A stretch of 64,000 bases of DNA from Paraburkholderia sp. NMBU_R16 (GCF_013282575.1 NZ_JAAAYE010000032.1:1-64000); one strand, 5' to 3'. Positions 38,236 to 47,978 are shown, numbered from the stretch's first letter. A program made the numbers and translations. The notes: a model not told the origin generated them from the letters alone.

Positions 38236-39213
38236 GTGCCGCAGTCAGCCACCCACGAGCATTTGCGCGCCGCGCCAGACGGCGCGGATTTTTCCATGCC
38301 GGCCGGCAAACCGCCGGCAAGCCGGCGAGGTGCCGGCCGGCAGGGGGGGCGCAAACTGTCGCCGACGGCGCGCCGCCAGCGACGTGCCGCGCTATCGTTC
38401 CTCGCGCCGGCTTGCCTCATGTTCGGCGTCTACGTGATATGGCCGATTGCGTCGACGATCTGGTTGAGCTTGTTCAACTGGGATGGCATGTCGGACAAGG
38501 TATTCGTCGGGCTTGCCAATTACATCGAGCTGTTCCATGCGCCGACTTTCTATACCGCGCTGAAGAACAACGTGATCTGGCTCGTGATGTTTCTGCTCGC
38601 GCCGCCGGCGGGGCTTGCCGTTGCGTTGTATCTGAATCAGAGCGTGGCAGGGATGCGCGTCGTCAAGTCGCTGTTCTTCGCGCCGTTCGTGTTGTCCGGT
38701 GTCGTCGTCGGGCTGATGTTCTCGTGGTTCTACGATCCGACGTTCGGCTTGCTCGCGCTGATGATCGGGCACGGCGTGCCCGTTCTTGGCGATGCGCGGT
38801 ATGCCACGTTCGGCATCGTGATCGCCGCGTTGTGGGCGCAGACTTCGTACTGCATGATTCTCTACCTTACCGGGCTGACGACGCTGAACGGCGAGCAACT
38901 CGAAGCGGCGCGAATGGAGGGCGCGCGCGGCTGGACACTGCTCTGGCACGTCGTGCTCCCCCAACTGCGGCCGACGACATTCATGGCGGTGGTGGTTACC
39001 GTGATCGGTGCACTGCGCAGTTTCGATCTCATCGCCGTCATGACGGGCGGCGGGCCGTTCGAGAGTTCGACCGTACTTGCTTATTACATGTACGACCAGG
39101 CGATCAAATATTATCGGCTCGGCTATTCGGCATCGATCGCCGTGGTGCTTTTCGCCATCATGCTGGTCTACATCATTTACCAGTTGCGGCGTACGCTGCG
39201 TAACGAGCAGTAG
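38236..39213 (+). CDS. Sugar ABC transporter permease 1 (MalF type)
   Basis: 325-aa inner-membrane permease with about six hydrophobic segments and the EAA loop EAARMEGARGWTLLWHVVLPQLRP that contacts the ATPase (quoted in two parts: EAARMEGARG and LLWHVVLPQLRP). A GTG at 38236 is supported by GGAGG at 38224-38228. The N-terminal 50 residues are hydrophilic, Arg/Pro-rich and unusually long for the family; initiation further in cannot be excluded. Confidence 0.9.
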   Translation: MPQSATHEHLRAAPDGADFSMPAGKPPASRRGAGRQGGRKLSPTARRQRRAALSFLAPACLMFGVYVIWPIASTIWLSLFNWDGMSDKVFVGLANYIELFHAPTFYTALKNNVIWLVMFLLAPPAGLAVALYLNQSVAGMRVVKSLFFAPFVLSGVVVGLMFSWFYDPTFGLLALMIGHGVPVLGDARYATFGIVIAALWAQTSYCMILYLTGLTTLNGEQLEAARMEGARGWTLLWHVVLPQLRPTTFMAVVVTVIGALRSFDLIAVMTGGGPFESSTVLAYYMYDQAIKYYRLGYSASIAVVLFAIMLVYIIYQLRRTLRNEQ

Positions 39214-39225
39214 AGGGAGAAGTTC

Positions 39226-40077
39226 ATGTATCCGCTGCCTGTCGACAAATGGAAGCCGCTGCCGCGACGGTTCTACAAGATTTCGGTGCCGATAGCGCTC
39301 GTGATCTGGATGCTGCCGATGCTTGCAGTGCTGATGACGTCGGTGCGCTCGTCCGAAGAGCTCAGCGAGGGCAATTACTGGGGATGGCCGAAGCATATTT
39401 CGCTGATCGGCAACTACAGCGAAGCGCTGACGACCTCGCCCATGCTGCATTACTTCTGGAACAGCGTGCTGATCACCGTGCCGGCCGTGGTGGGCTCGAT
39501 CGCGCTGGCCTCGATGGCCGGTTTCGCGCTTGCGACCTATCGCTTTCGCGGCAATACGCTGTTGTTTGCCGCCTTCGTGGCGGGGAATTTCGTTCCCGTG
39601 CAAGTGTTGATGATCCCGGTGCGCGACCTGACGCTGAAGTTCGGGCTTTTCAATACCGTCGAAGGATTGATGCTCTTTCATATCGCGTTTCAGACCGGGT
39701 TTTGCACGCTGTTTCTGCGCAATTTCATCAAGCAGTTGCCTTATGAATTGATCGAGGCTGCGCGTGTCGAAGGCGCCGGAGAATGGACGGTGTTTTTTCG
39801 CATCGTATTGCCGCTGATACGGCCGGCGCTGGCTGCGTTGGCCATTCTCGTCTTCACGTTCGTCTGGAACGACTACTTCTGGGCGTTGTGTCTGACGCAA
39901 GGCGACGAGGCTGCGCCCATTACCGTGGGCGTCGCTGCGCTCAAGGGGCAGTGGACGACGGCATGGAACCTCGTCTCGGCCGGTTCGATCATGGCGGCGC
40001 TGCCTTCGGTGTTGATGTTCTTTGCCATGCAGCGGCACTTCGTCGTCGGATTGACATTTGGCGCCAGCAAGGGGTAA
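39226..40077 (+). CDS. Sugar ABC transporter permease 2 (MalG type)
   Basis: 283-aa partner permease with six predicted membrane segments and EAA motif EAARVEGAGEWTVFF. GAGGGAG ribosome-binding site before the ATG, 12 bases after the first permease stop. Last gene of the operon; it converges on tssF with only 11 bases between the stops and no visible terminator. Confidence 0.93.
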   Translation: MYPLPVDKWKPLPRRFYKISVPIALVIWMLPMLAVLMTSVRSSEELSEGNYWGWPKHISLIGNYSEALTTSPMLHYFWNSVLITVPAVVGSIALASMAGFALATYRFRGNTLLFAAFVAGNFVPVQVLMIPVRDLTLKFGLFNTVEGLMLFHIAFQTGFCTLFLRNFIKQLPYELIEAARVEGAGEWTVFFRIVLPLIRPALAALAILVFTFVWNDYFWALCLTQGDEAAPITVGVAALKGQWTTAWNLVSAGSIMAALPSVLMFFAMQRHFVVGLTFGASKG

Positions 40078-40088
40078 CGACCCTAGCG

Positions 40089-41912
40089 TCAAATCAACGG
40101 CGCTGCACCTTCGCGTGGCGGACAACGCCAGATTTCGGCGCCGATGTTTTTCGATACCAGTACTACCTGTACGAAGCTGTTCGCGGGTGCATACGGCGAA
40201 AAAAACCGGTCCATCACACCCGCAAAAACACGCAGGCTGCTCGATGCGAACGCATGCTCGTCGACGGTCGCGGTGATCTCGATGCCCCGAACGAATGCGG
40301 GCGACGGTTCCATCGCGATCCACTGCATCGTCGGGCGGTAGTCCAGCGACACGATGCCGTCGATATGTGGCGCCTGTGACTGCGATAGCGTCGCGAATTG
40401 CCGAAAGAGCTGCTTGAACGCTTCGAGCCCCGCTTGACTCAACTGCAGCGCATGAGGTGTCATCTGACCGATGAGCCGCCACAATGCGCCATCGCCGCGC
40501 GGCAAGCGCACCGGCTGCGTCGGCCGCGACAACATCGCTACGTTGCGTCCCAATTCGCTGCCTCCGCTTTGCAGATCGCCCCCGGGCATGCCGACGGGCA
40601 GTGAGGCGGGCAGATCCCCGTTCGTGCAGGTCATATCGACACCGAACTCGCGGAACTCGGGCGTTACCGGTGCGCCATCGAGTCCCACGAACATGAGTTC
40701 GGTTTGGCCGCGGTTCTCGGCATCGGCTCGCCATCGGTCCCGACGCACGGTCCAATAGGGTCCGGCGAGCTTCTCCGCGCTGCCGTGCATCAGGGAATTG
40801 ACCGGATGGAGCGCAGTCCTGCGAGCGGGCGAGAGCCCCGCCGTGCTGACGCCATCGACCGAAAAAATCTCGGCCTCCGGTTTGCCCGGTAACGACGGCA
40901 GCAGCGAATAAGCGGTCACGTCCGGATTGATCTTGATCGACGCGGCATCGCGTTCGAACACATTGGCGACGGGTGTACAAAACGGCTGGAAGGTACTCGC
41001 CCCGATCTTCGCGAGACGCTGCGATGCCCAGGAGTCCTTATGAATTTCGGCGAGCGCGAAGTGGACCGTCACACTACCGCAGGGACCGGTTGTACTCAGC
41101 AACGCTGCCAGATCGAGATCGATGAAGTCGAACTTCTCCGGAAACGCAAAATACTCCATGAGCAAACGCAGTGCAGCGGGAGTATCGTCGGACCCCGCGA
41201 TGAGCGTCTCGCCGTCGTCAAACCCCACCGCGGAAACGGGCAAAGGCTCGATGCGCTTCCAACGGCCCGAACCGTCTGCCTCGACATACGCGGCGACCGT
41301 CTTCAGATGCAGCGCATCGTTCAACGTCGCGATCACTTCACGCGCGCCGGCCAAGTGCAAACGCAAGCGAGGCGGTGCCGCGGCGTTGAGCAGGGCGGCT
41401 GCGCGCGTGGCCGAAATGCCGAGCGAAACGATTCCCGTCGTTTCGGCAGGCAAGATCGTGCCGGTAGGCGCATGCGGGGACGCGGTGTAGGACCCCTGCG
41501 TGACGCGCAGCGGCGCGAGCGTTACGTCGTACGTGCTGCGAAAGCCGCATTCGGTGGCTTTGGCGAGGAATTGCGTACCGCGCGCGATCGTCACCGGAGC
41601 GGTCAATTTTTCGAAGACTGCATCGGTTCGGACCTGCGCGATGCAGCATGAAGGAATCGAGCGCAGGTACTGCGGAAACAGTACCTCGATCAACGCTTCC
41701 GTGAAATCGGGGTAGTCGTCGTCCAGCTTGACGTCGATGCGTGCGGCCAGCAAAGCGAACGACTGAAGCATGCGTTCGACATGCGGATCTTCCGAGTGCT
41801 CGCCCGCGATCGCAAGTCGCGCGGCGATTTTCGGATAGCGTGCGGCGAATTGCTGCAGCGATTGCCGGAGCAGCGCAAGCTCGCGCTCGTAATGCGGAAG
41901 CAGCTCTTCCAT
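40089..41912 (-). CDS. tssF: Type VI secretion baseplate protein TssF (isolated gene)
   Basis: 607-aa baseplate subunit recognised by MEELLPHYERELALLR at the N-terminus, FAARYPKIAARL, EDPHVERMLQSFALLAARI, DDDYPDFTEALIEVLFPQYLR and the C-terminal GMPGGDL / NSFVQV region. The start at 41912 gives the family N-terminus; a frame to 41990 is open but unsupported. tssF is normally between tssE and tssG, but none of the other T6SS genes lies within this window, so this is an orphan copy. The 225 bases upstream to the next gene hold no other feature I recognise. Confidence 0.88.
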   Translation of the reverse strand: MEELLPHYERELALLRQSLQQFAARYPKIAARLAIAGEHSEDPHVERMLQSFALLAARIDVKLDDDYPDFTEALIEVLFPQYLRSIPSCCIAQVRTDAVFEKLTAPVTIARGTQFLAKATECGFRSTYDVTLAPLRVTQGSYTASPHAPTGTILPAETTGIVSLGISATRAAALLNAAAPPRLRLHLAGAREVIATLNDALHLKTVAAYVEADGSGRWKRIEPLPVSAVGFDDGETLIAGSDDTPAALRLLMEYFAFPEKFDFIDLDLAALLSTTGPCGSVTVHFALAEIHKDSWASQRLAKIGASTFQPFCTPVANVFERDAASIKINPDVTAYSLLPSLPGKPEAEIFSVDGVSTAGLSPARRTALHPVNSLMHGSAEKLAGPYWTVRRDRWRADAENRGQTELMFVGLDGAPVTPEFREFGVDMTCTNGDLPASLPVGMPGGDLQSGGSELGRNVAMLSRPTQPVRLPRGDGALWRLIGQMTPHALQLSQAGLEAFKQLFRQFATLSQSQAPHIDGIVSLDYRPTMQWIAMEPSPAFVRGIEITATVDEHAFASSSLRVFAGVMDRFFSPYAPANSFVQVVLVSKNIGAEIWRCPPREGAAPLI

Positions 41913-42137
41913 CTGTTCGAACCGTCGATATTGAAAAGGACCATGCCAGCGAGCGCTTTTCGCATCCCGCTTTGAAAAGGAGACGCTCACGCGTTCGCGC
42001 GGGCCTATTATCGGCGATTTGAACCGTAAACTCCAAAACGACGCCGTTTTCGGAAAATGGCGCCGATTTTTATTTTCAGATTCGATCGCGGTTATCGCGG
42101 CGATATACCCGGTTCAAACAGTCGCCGTGCTGACCGT

Positions 42138-44069
42138 TCATTCCGCCAACGTCTTCGGCGACATCCCGGCGTCGTCGATGGCGCGTGGTTTGGCTGCGTC
42201 ATCGCCCAGCAATTTCATCAGTTGCTCGAACGGCATGGGCCGCCCGGTCAGGAAACCCTGCACGATATCGCAGCCGGATTCGGCGAGCCACGCAAGTTGC
42301 GCGGCGTGCTCGACGCCTTCCGCCACCACGGCGATACCGAAACTGTGCGCCATCGAAATAATCGCGGTCACGATGGGTTGCCCCGCATCGGGAAGCGGAT
42401 GAACGAAGCTGCGGTCGATTTTGAGGCTGTTGACGGGAAACGATTGGAGATACGAAAGCGACGAGTAGCCGGTTCCGAAATCGTCGAGAGACAGTCTTAC
42501 GCCCGATGCTCGAAGGCGATTCATCGAATCGATGCCCGCATCCATATTCGCCATCAATTGGCTTTCCGTCAGCTCGAGTTCGAGCAGTTGAGAATCCAGC
42601 CCGCTTTCGGACAGCACCGCCTTCACCTGATGATCGAATTCCGATTGCCGCAGCTGACGGGCCGAGACGTTGACCGCCACGTGAATGCGCGTGGCCGACA
42701 CTTCATTCCAATGCGCGGCATCGCGGCAAGCTCTGCGCAGTACCCACTGTCCAAGCGCGACGATGAGATCGCTGTCTTCGGCGATCGGAATGAATTCGGC
42801 CGGCGAGACGGTACCGTCGGCGGGGTGCTCCCACCGCACGAGGGCCTCCGCGCCGACGAGCGCGCCGGTTTTGCAATCGAATTGGGGCTGATAGACGAGA
42901 TCGAGCGCATCCATCTCGATCGCTTTGCGCAATTCGCTTTCGAGTCTAGCGCGCCGCCGCGCCTCGACAGTCATGTTCGGGTGAAACTCGACCGCCGTGT
43001 TCTTGCCGCGGCCCTTTGCGGCGTAAAGCGCCATGTCCGCGCTGCTGACGAGCGCGGCGACTTCCCGGGCGTCGTCGGGAAACACGCTCACGCCCACACT
43101 CGCGGATGCCACGATACTCGATCGTTGCAGGTTGAACGGGCGAGCGAGCGCACGGGCGATGCGCATTGCCGCCAGGTGCCCCTCGCTCTTGTCTTCATTG
43201 ATCTCGACTAGTACCGCGAATTCATCGCCGCCGATCCGGCTCACCACATCGGTGCTGCGTACGGCTTGACGCAGCGCAGTCGCGACCCGCGTGAGCAACT
43301 CGTCGCCCGCACCGTGTCCCAGCGTGTCATTCACGGTCTTGAAATCGTCGAGATCGACAAGCACGAGTGCGAGACGCGTGCCGACGTAGCTCGGCCGATG
43401 CAGCCGTCGGTCGAGCTCGTCGTAGAACGCGCGACGATTCGGCAGCCCGGTCAACGGGTCGGTGGACGCCAGATACTCGAGCTCTTTCTCCGCTTGTGCG
43501 ACGCGCGCGCCCATTCGCGACGTGACCGCGAACGCGACCCAGACCGCCACCAACGAAGCGGCCGTGAGAAACGCGCCGTAGTGAATCAGTTGAGCGACGA
43601 CCGCATCCGTCTTGGCGACGAGCACGACTTCGCCGATTGCCTTGCCTTTGACCTGGACTACGGATTCGACGATGACATCGTTGAGCGACCAGGGCCCCGC
43701 GTGCATGCGTGCATGCTCGAGCGTGGCTTCGCCGCGCTCGCGTTCGGTGAGTCCGGGCTTCGCGTAGCGGGCGAACACTGCTCCGTTGCTCTTGAAGACT
43801 GCCACCGTTTCGACGTAAGGCACCTTGCTCAGCGAATGCAGGACTTCGCCCGCGGCCGGCTTGTCGTCGAACATCAGGGGCGCTGCCGTGTTGTCCGCCA
43901 CCATCTCTGCAATCATGTTGGCGTCTTCGGTCAGCGATGTCCGCAGCGTCACGGCTTGATAGACGAGGAGTACCAGGCTCGATATGAGCAAGGCGACCCC
44001 CACGCGCAGCGTCTTGATCCGGGCCATTTCGCGCGCCGGACTGGGCGTTTCGAGCTTGACGTGCTTCAT
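42138..44069 (-). CDS. Membrane diguanylate cyclase/phosphodiesterase with CHASE8 sensor
   Basis: 643 aa: membrane helix (about 24-43), periplasmic CHASE8-type domain (45-155), second helix (165-183), GGDEF domain with intact active site RIGGDEF (280-284) and upstream RSTD inhibitory site (271-274), and an EAL domain with GAEALVRW (408-410) and DDFGTGYSSLSYLQ. Both cyclase and phosphodiesterase motifs look active. It resembles YfiN with an added EAL domain. The start overlaps the YfiR-like stop by four bases. Confidence 0.92.
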   Translation of the reverse strand: MKHVKLETPSPAREMARIKTLRVGVALLISSLVLLVYQAVTLRTSLTEDANMIAEMVADNTAAPLMFDDKPAAGEVLHSLSKVPYVETVAVFKSNGAVFARYAKPGLTERERGEATLEHARMHAGPWSLNDVIVESVVQVKGKAIGEVVLVAKTDAVVAQLIHYGAFLTAASLVAVWVAFAVTSRMGARVAQAEKELEYLASTDPLTGLPNRRAFYDELDRRLHRPSYVGTRLALVLVDLDDFKTVNDTLGHGAGDELLTRVATALRQAVRSTDVVSRIGGDEFAVLVEINEDKSEGHLAAMRIARALARPFNLQRSSIVASASVGVSVFPDDAREVAALVSSADMALYAAKGRGKNTAVEFHPNMTVEARRRARLESELRKAIEMDALDLVYQPQFDCKTGALVGAEALVRWEHPADGTVSPAEFIPIAEDSDLIVALGQWVLRRACRDAAHWNEVSATRIHVAVNVSARQLRQSEFDHQVKAVLSESGLDSQLLELELTESQLMANMDAGIDSMNRLRASGVRLSLDDFGTGYSSLSYLQSFPVNSLKIDRSFVHPLPDAGQPIVTAIISMAHSFGIAVVAEGVEHAAQLAWLAESGCDIVQGFLTGRPMPFEQLMKLLGDDAAKPRAIDDAGMSPKTLAE

Positions 44070-44587
44070 GTGACGTTCCTCGCAAGCCGAAGCAATTTTG
44101 AGCTCAGCCCGAGATGGCGTCGCGCTGCCTCGCTATTGTCGATATCGAAGCGCAGTTGATCGCCTTGGCGAACCAGCAGGACCACGCACGGACCCTCGGG
44201 GGCGTCGGGCGTGCGCACGATGAGCAATGGCGAGTCCGCACCCAAGGCGGATTTGATCGCGGTCGATGTCGCCGGGCTGCCATCTACGATCAGTACGTCG
44301 CATCCCGCCGCGGTCGAACCTTCCGAAAGGATGCGCAGGTGCCACGTACGCGTCGCCACCTGGCGCCCTTCGAGTTTGGCGAGCGCGGCACCCAGCTCCC
44401 CCTTGTTGCTCGAGCAGACCACGAGACTCGTCGAAGCCGAACGCGTCGGAGGCCATTCGGTGAAGGCGGTGAAGTTGAAGATATAGGCTGCTTCGAGTGA
44501 AAAGAGATCGACCTGAGCATGTGCCGTCACACGCAGACAGGCTGCGATAGCGAGGACGAACACGGCGGCGGCAAGCTTTCTTCTCAT
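44066..44587 (-). CDS. YfiR/DUF4154 family periplasmic protein
   Basis: 173-aa exported protein, signal peptide ending near ...RVTAHA-QVDLF, followed by the family opening FSLEAAYIFNFTAFTEWP and LVVCSSNKGEL. In the YfiBNR system of Pseudomonas, YfiR holds the cyclase YfiN inactive from the periplasm. Here it is translationally coupled to a YfiN-like protein, so the same repression is likely; that is inference. The start at 44587 is chosen by the signal peptide. Confidence 0.87.
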   Translation of the reverse strand: MRRKLAAAVFVLAIAACLRVTAHAQVDLFSLEAAYIFNFTAFTEWPPTRSASTSLVVCSSNKGELGAALAKLEGRQVATRTWHLRILSEGSTAAGCDVLIVDGSPATSTAIKSALGADSPLLIVRTPDAPEGPCVVLLVRQGDQLRFDIDNSEAARRHLGLSSKLLRLARNVT

Positions 44588-44597
44588 GTGCGGTCCA

Positions 44598-46640
44598 TTA
44601 GAACCCGTACACGAGTTTGGCGAGGAACGTGCGGCTTTGCTGCACGATGACGCTTTGCGTGAACCCGGGACCGGCGGGATCGGTAAAGCGCCGGTCGGTG
44701 ATGTTGTAAATCGAAAACGACAGGTCGGCATGCGGAATCAGCCGCGCCGTGCCGATGCTCAGATTGCCGAGACAGTAGCCGCTCGCATCGCCGGCTTGCG
44801 CCAGCCGCGACGATACGCAGCGTAGCTCGGCGCCGACTCGCGCCGAATGGTGAAAGACCGGCACGAACACATTGAGCTTGGCGAGCTGTCGCGGCGAATC
44901 CTGCAAGGGCGCGCCGGTATCGCTGTTGCGGGCTCTTTGCCATGAATAGCTCGCCCGGATCGTTGCACCGCCGGCCAGCTGCTGCTCATAGGCGAGCTCC
45001 GCGCCGTTGGCTTGGACGCGATCGACGTTCTGAAACTGGAAGATCCCGGAATCGGTAAGGACTTCGGTGATAAGGTTGCGCACGTCGTAATGAAAGACCG
45101 ACAGTGTGGCATGCCCGGAGTCGCTGACCTTGCGATCGTAGATGAACTCATACGTCGTGATGTGCTCGGGTTTGAGCGCCGGATTGCCGGTCTGGCCGTC
45201 CGTTCCCGGAATGGTGTAATACAGCTCGTATGCGTTGGGTGCGCGATAGGCACGCCCGTAGACGAGCTTGAGCGTATCGGCGGCTGTCGCCTTGAAAATC
45301 AGTGCGAGACGAGGACTCGCGTTCGCACCGGATACGCTCTCCTCGTCGAACCGCGCACCGGCGTTCAAGGTCAATCGATCCGTAAGCTGGATCTCATCCT
45401 CCGCATAGACACCGAAAATGTTCGAACTGCGTTGATCGTCGAGTATCGATTGATACGGGTCGACGTTGTAGTTGTATTGATCGCGTCTCGCGTTGCGCGT
45501 CACGCTCATGCCGACGACGATTTTATTGCGCGGCACGCCCGTAAAAGTCGCATGGACGTCGGCGCCGTACCAGATCGCTTTGTCTCCATCGACGTTGACT
45601 ACGACCGGGGCCGTTCCGTACAGCGACGGCATGCGGTAGTCATAGCGTTCCCAGTAAATCTCGGATGCAACCTCGAGACTGCCCGAGAAGGCATGACGGT
45701 AGGTTGCGTTGGCGAAGGTGTGCGTATCGCTCGTACTGTCCGGCGCGTTGAAGTTGGCGCCATAGGCTGCGGTCGGCACACCTTTCGTTCGGTTGCCGTA
45801 GCCGGCACTGAACACGAAATCACGATAGGCGAATTTGGCGAACAGATATTGCGCGCGATCGTAGTCGAGTCCGTTGGCCACGCCGTTGTTCTGGTCAGGC
45901 GTGTCGAACTCGCCGTAGTAGAGGTCTTGCCCGCTGCGGACGTACGACGTGGCCGACAGCAGCAGATCGGCCCCGTTGCTTCCATGCCAGCCATAGCTCG
46001 CGCGTGCGCGCTTTTCGCCGAAGCTGCCGACAGAGACAGCGGTTTGGGCGCCGCCCAGTGCTGCGCCCTTTTTCGTCACCACGTTGATGACGCCGAAGAG
46101 GGCGTTCGAACCGTACACCGCCGATCCGGGGCCCGGCACGTATTCGATTCGCTCGACCAGATCCATGTCGAGCGGAAAGTCCGTGCCGATCGAAGCTTGG
46201 TCGTAGACGGAATCGTTGAGGCGCATTCCATCGATCAACAGCAGAAAGCGGCTGTTGTAATCGCCCGGGCGGCGAAAACCGCGCGCTCCGAGATAGTCAT
46301 AAGTCCGGTCGTACGAGACATAGAGCCCGGGCAGCGAGGCGAGTGCATCGGAGAGCTTGCGCCAGCCGAAGTTGCGAATATCGTCGGCGGTCAGTATGAC
46401 GGCGGCCGCGGGTGCTTCCGAAACAGGTTGCTCGAAGAGGGACGCCGTACTGACCACCTTGACGTTCATGAGCGCTTCGAGCGGCATCGATGCAAGCGCG
46501 TCGGCGGTCAGCGGCCCACTCTCGGGACCAGATTGCGGCGGCGCAGCAACGCTCTCGTTCGACCCGACGACAATCGGTACAACGGCCAGGGTGAAGCGAA
46601 CGATGAGCGCGATACCGCGTTTGAGTTGTCTGGGGACCAT
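44598..46640 (-). CDS. TonB-dependent outer-membrane receptor
   Basis: 680 aa with a plug domain (about 55-160: VILTADDIRNFGWRKLSDALASLPG in part as ADDIRNFGWRKLSDAL; GVINVVTKKG) and a beta-barrel ending in aromatic residues (LVYGF). The N-terminus looks like a secretion signal. The substrate is unknown; no cobalamin riboswitch-type sequence is visible upstream. It is the first gene of a three-gene operon with YfiR-like and GGDEF-EAL proteins (10-base spacing), where YfiB would be in Pseudomonas. Confidence 0.9.
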   Translation of the reverse strand: MVPRQLKRGIALIVRFTLAVVPIVVGSNESVAAPPQSGPESGPLTADALASMPLEALMNVKVVSTASLFEQPVSEAPAAAVILTADDIRNFGWRKLSDALASLPGLYVSYDRTYDYLGARGFRRPGDYNSRFLLLIDGMRLNDSVYDQASIGTDFPLDMDLVERIEYVPGPGSAVYGSNALFGVINVVTKKGAALGGAQTAVSVGSFGEKRARASYGWHGSNGADLLLSATSYVRSGQDLYYGEFDTPDQNNGVANGLDYDRAQYLFAKFAYRDFVFSAGYGNRTKGVPTAAYGANFNAPDSTSDTHTFANATYRHAFSGSLEVASEIYWERYDYRMPSLYGTAPVVVNVDGDKAIWYGADVHATFTGVPRNKIVVGMSVTRNARRDQYNYNVDPYQSILDDQRSSNIFGVYAEDEIQLTDRLTLNAGARFDEESVSGANASPRLALIFKATAADTLKLVYGRAYRAPNAYELYYTIPGTDGQTGNPALKPEHITTYEFIYDRKVSDSGHATLSVFHYDVRNLITEVLTDSGIFQFQNVDRVQANGAELAYEQQLAGGATIRASYSWQRARNSDTGAPLQDSPRQLAKLNVFVPVFHHSARVGAELRCVSSRLAQAGDASGYCLGNLSIGTARLIPHADLSFSIYNITDRRFTDPAGPGFTQSVIVQQSRTFLAKLVYGF

Positions 46641-46975
46641 TAGAGCAAAGTCATAAAGCCGGTGGCCGATCGAAGACGTGCCTCCTTCACTTAACGGCAG
46701 AGCGGTACCGGTTCTTGAGCTTGGCGGGCGCGTTCGAAGGCGCTGCTGCGCGCCAGGAAGAGATCGCGCGTGTCAATAGGCGGAGTCCTCGATCGACCTG
46801 GGCACCGGAAGCCGCCATCCTGGACCAGAGCCGACGCGAGACGGCCCGACGCACGGCCAGCGGGGTGCGAGACTCGACGTGACGGTTGGGAGTCCTAACG
46901 ACGTCGGCAGCGGCCGGTAGGGACCGGCGCGGGCAAGCGTACTTACGTACGAACGCCGCTGCTTGCCGTGACCGC
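46641..46975. other. 335-base gap without a gene
   Basis: Upstream of the TonB-receptor operon and downstream of a LuxR gene. An imperfect inverted repeat GGCAAGC...GCTTGCC occurs around 46933-46967. No ORF, riboswitch or convincing promoter was recognised. Confidence 0.6.
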
Positions 46976-47881
46976 TCAGATCAACTCGAGCTTGGAGGTG
47001 AGGTAGGTGAGTTCGATGCGATTCGCTACGCCGAAACGTTTGCGTAACTTGCGCAGGTGATAATCGACATTATGTGCGCTCGTGTCCAGGCGGCGGCCGA
47101 TTTCCTTGTCGGACGCACCTTCGGCAATACCGATCAGCAATTCGCGCTCGAATGGCGTCAAACTGTTCGCCGCACAGCTGCGCGCGGCTGCGGTCAATTG
47201 CGGCAATGCAAATGCATGGACCGACAGCGCAATCGACAACGATTGCTCGACCGTTGCGGACGTGATCCAGTCCCGGGAGCGGCGCGGTGCGGTGAAGCTC
47301 ATGAAGGCGCTCAACCGCGTGCCGGGGATGGGCATCGCGAACATCAGGCCGCTGCACATACCGTCGTCGCGCATGGTGCTCAGAAAGCCGTCGACTGCTC
47401 GATGCTCCGTGGTGCCGACGTTCGATCCGATGCTTTGCTCGCGCAGATGGTACAAGTCCCAGACCATCGGAGCATTGACGCGCCGCGCAGCGAGCGTGCG
47501 CGGATCGATCTCGTGATAGCCTTGCTTCACGTAGTCGCCGCGATAGGTAGGAGGCACGAACGCCTCATGCAGGAAGAGCCGCTCGACTTGCTCGACGTTG
47601 CTCTCCAATGCGAAATAGGCGAACGTCGAAAAACCGACCAGATGCAAGAGGCCGTTGATCATGCGATTACGCTCGGCAGCGGTGCGCGCGCTGGCCAGCG
47701 CGCCCGCGATGCCGAGGGACGGGCAAGGTTGATCGCCCGCACTCGTTTGTCGTGGGTCGTTGCACCAGACCACATCGATCGAATGTTGCTGCGAAGTTGG
47801 CGTTTCGGACTGCTGAGCGTCGAATGAACGAGGTGAGGGCGGGAACGACGACGCGTCCTCGCGCAATGCGGCGTGATGCAT
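46976..47881 (-). CDS. LuxR-family autoinducer-binding-type regulator 1 (solo)
   Basis: 301 aa: N-terminal extension of 50-60 residues, autoinducer-binding-like domain (about 65-225) and LuxR helix-turn-helix (about 235-295; LTPFERELLIGIAEGASDKEI). By alignment to TraR numbering, D70, P71 and W85 are kept (IDPRTL...PMVW) but W57 is Y, while Y61 is kept. No luxI is present in the window. It is divergent from regulator 2 with a Fur-like box between them. Ligand unknown. Confidence 0.85.
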   Translation of the reverse strand: MHHAALREDASSFPPSPRSFDAQQSETPTSQQHSIDVVWCNDPRQTSAGDQPCPSLGIAGALASARTAAERNRMINGLLHLVGFSTFAYFALESNVEQVERLFLHEAFVPPTYRGDYVKQGYHEIDPRTLAARRVNAPMVWDLYHLREQSIGSNVGTTEHRAVDGFLSTMRDDGMCSGLMFAMPIPGTRLSAFMSFTAPRRSRDWITSATVEQSLSIALSVHAFALPQLTAAARSCAANSLTPFERELLIGIAEGASDKEIGRRLDTSAHNVDYHLRKLRKRFGVANRIELTYLTSKLELI

Positions 47882-47959
47882 CGATGAGCCTCCGGTCGAG
47901 ATTCGCGTTGCGCGCCACGTAACGCGGCGCGGTAGTGCCGGTTAGTGCGTGTAACTTAT

Positions 47960-47978
47960 GGTAATGATAATCAGAAAA
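47960..47978. promoter_or_regulatory. Fur-like box between two LuxR genes
   Basis: GGTAATGATAATCAGAAAA matches the 19-bp Fur consensus at about 14 of 19 positions, with an unbroken TAATGATAATCA core. It is 30 bases upstream of the plus-strand LuxR start at 48008 and 80 bases from the other start. Confidence 0.5.

Noticed and set aside
38392-40980. 862-codon minus-strand frame across the two permeases and tssF
   Set aside because: Spans several well-supported genes and has low-complexity Arg/His/Asp composition; a shadow.
40089-44069. Type VI secretion cluster
   Set aside because: Only tssF is present; neighbouring genes belong to a sugar importer and c-di-GMP signalling.
46641-46975. Cobalamin riboswitch before the TonB receptor
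   Set aside because: No B12-box-like sequence on the minus strand.
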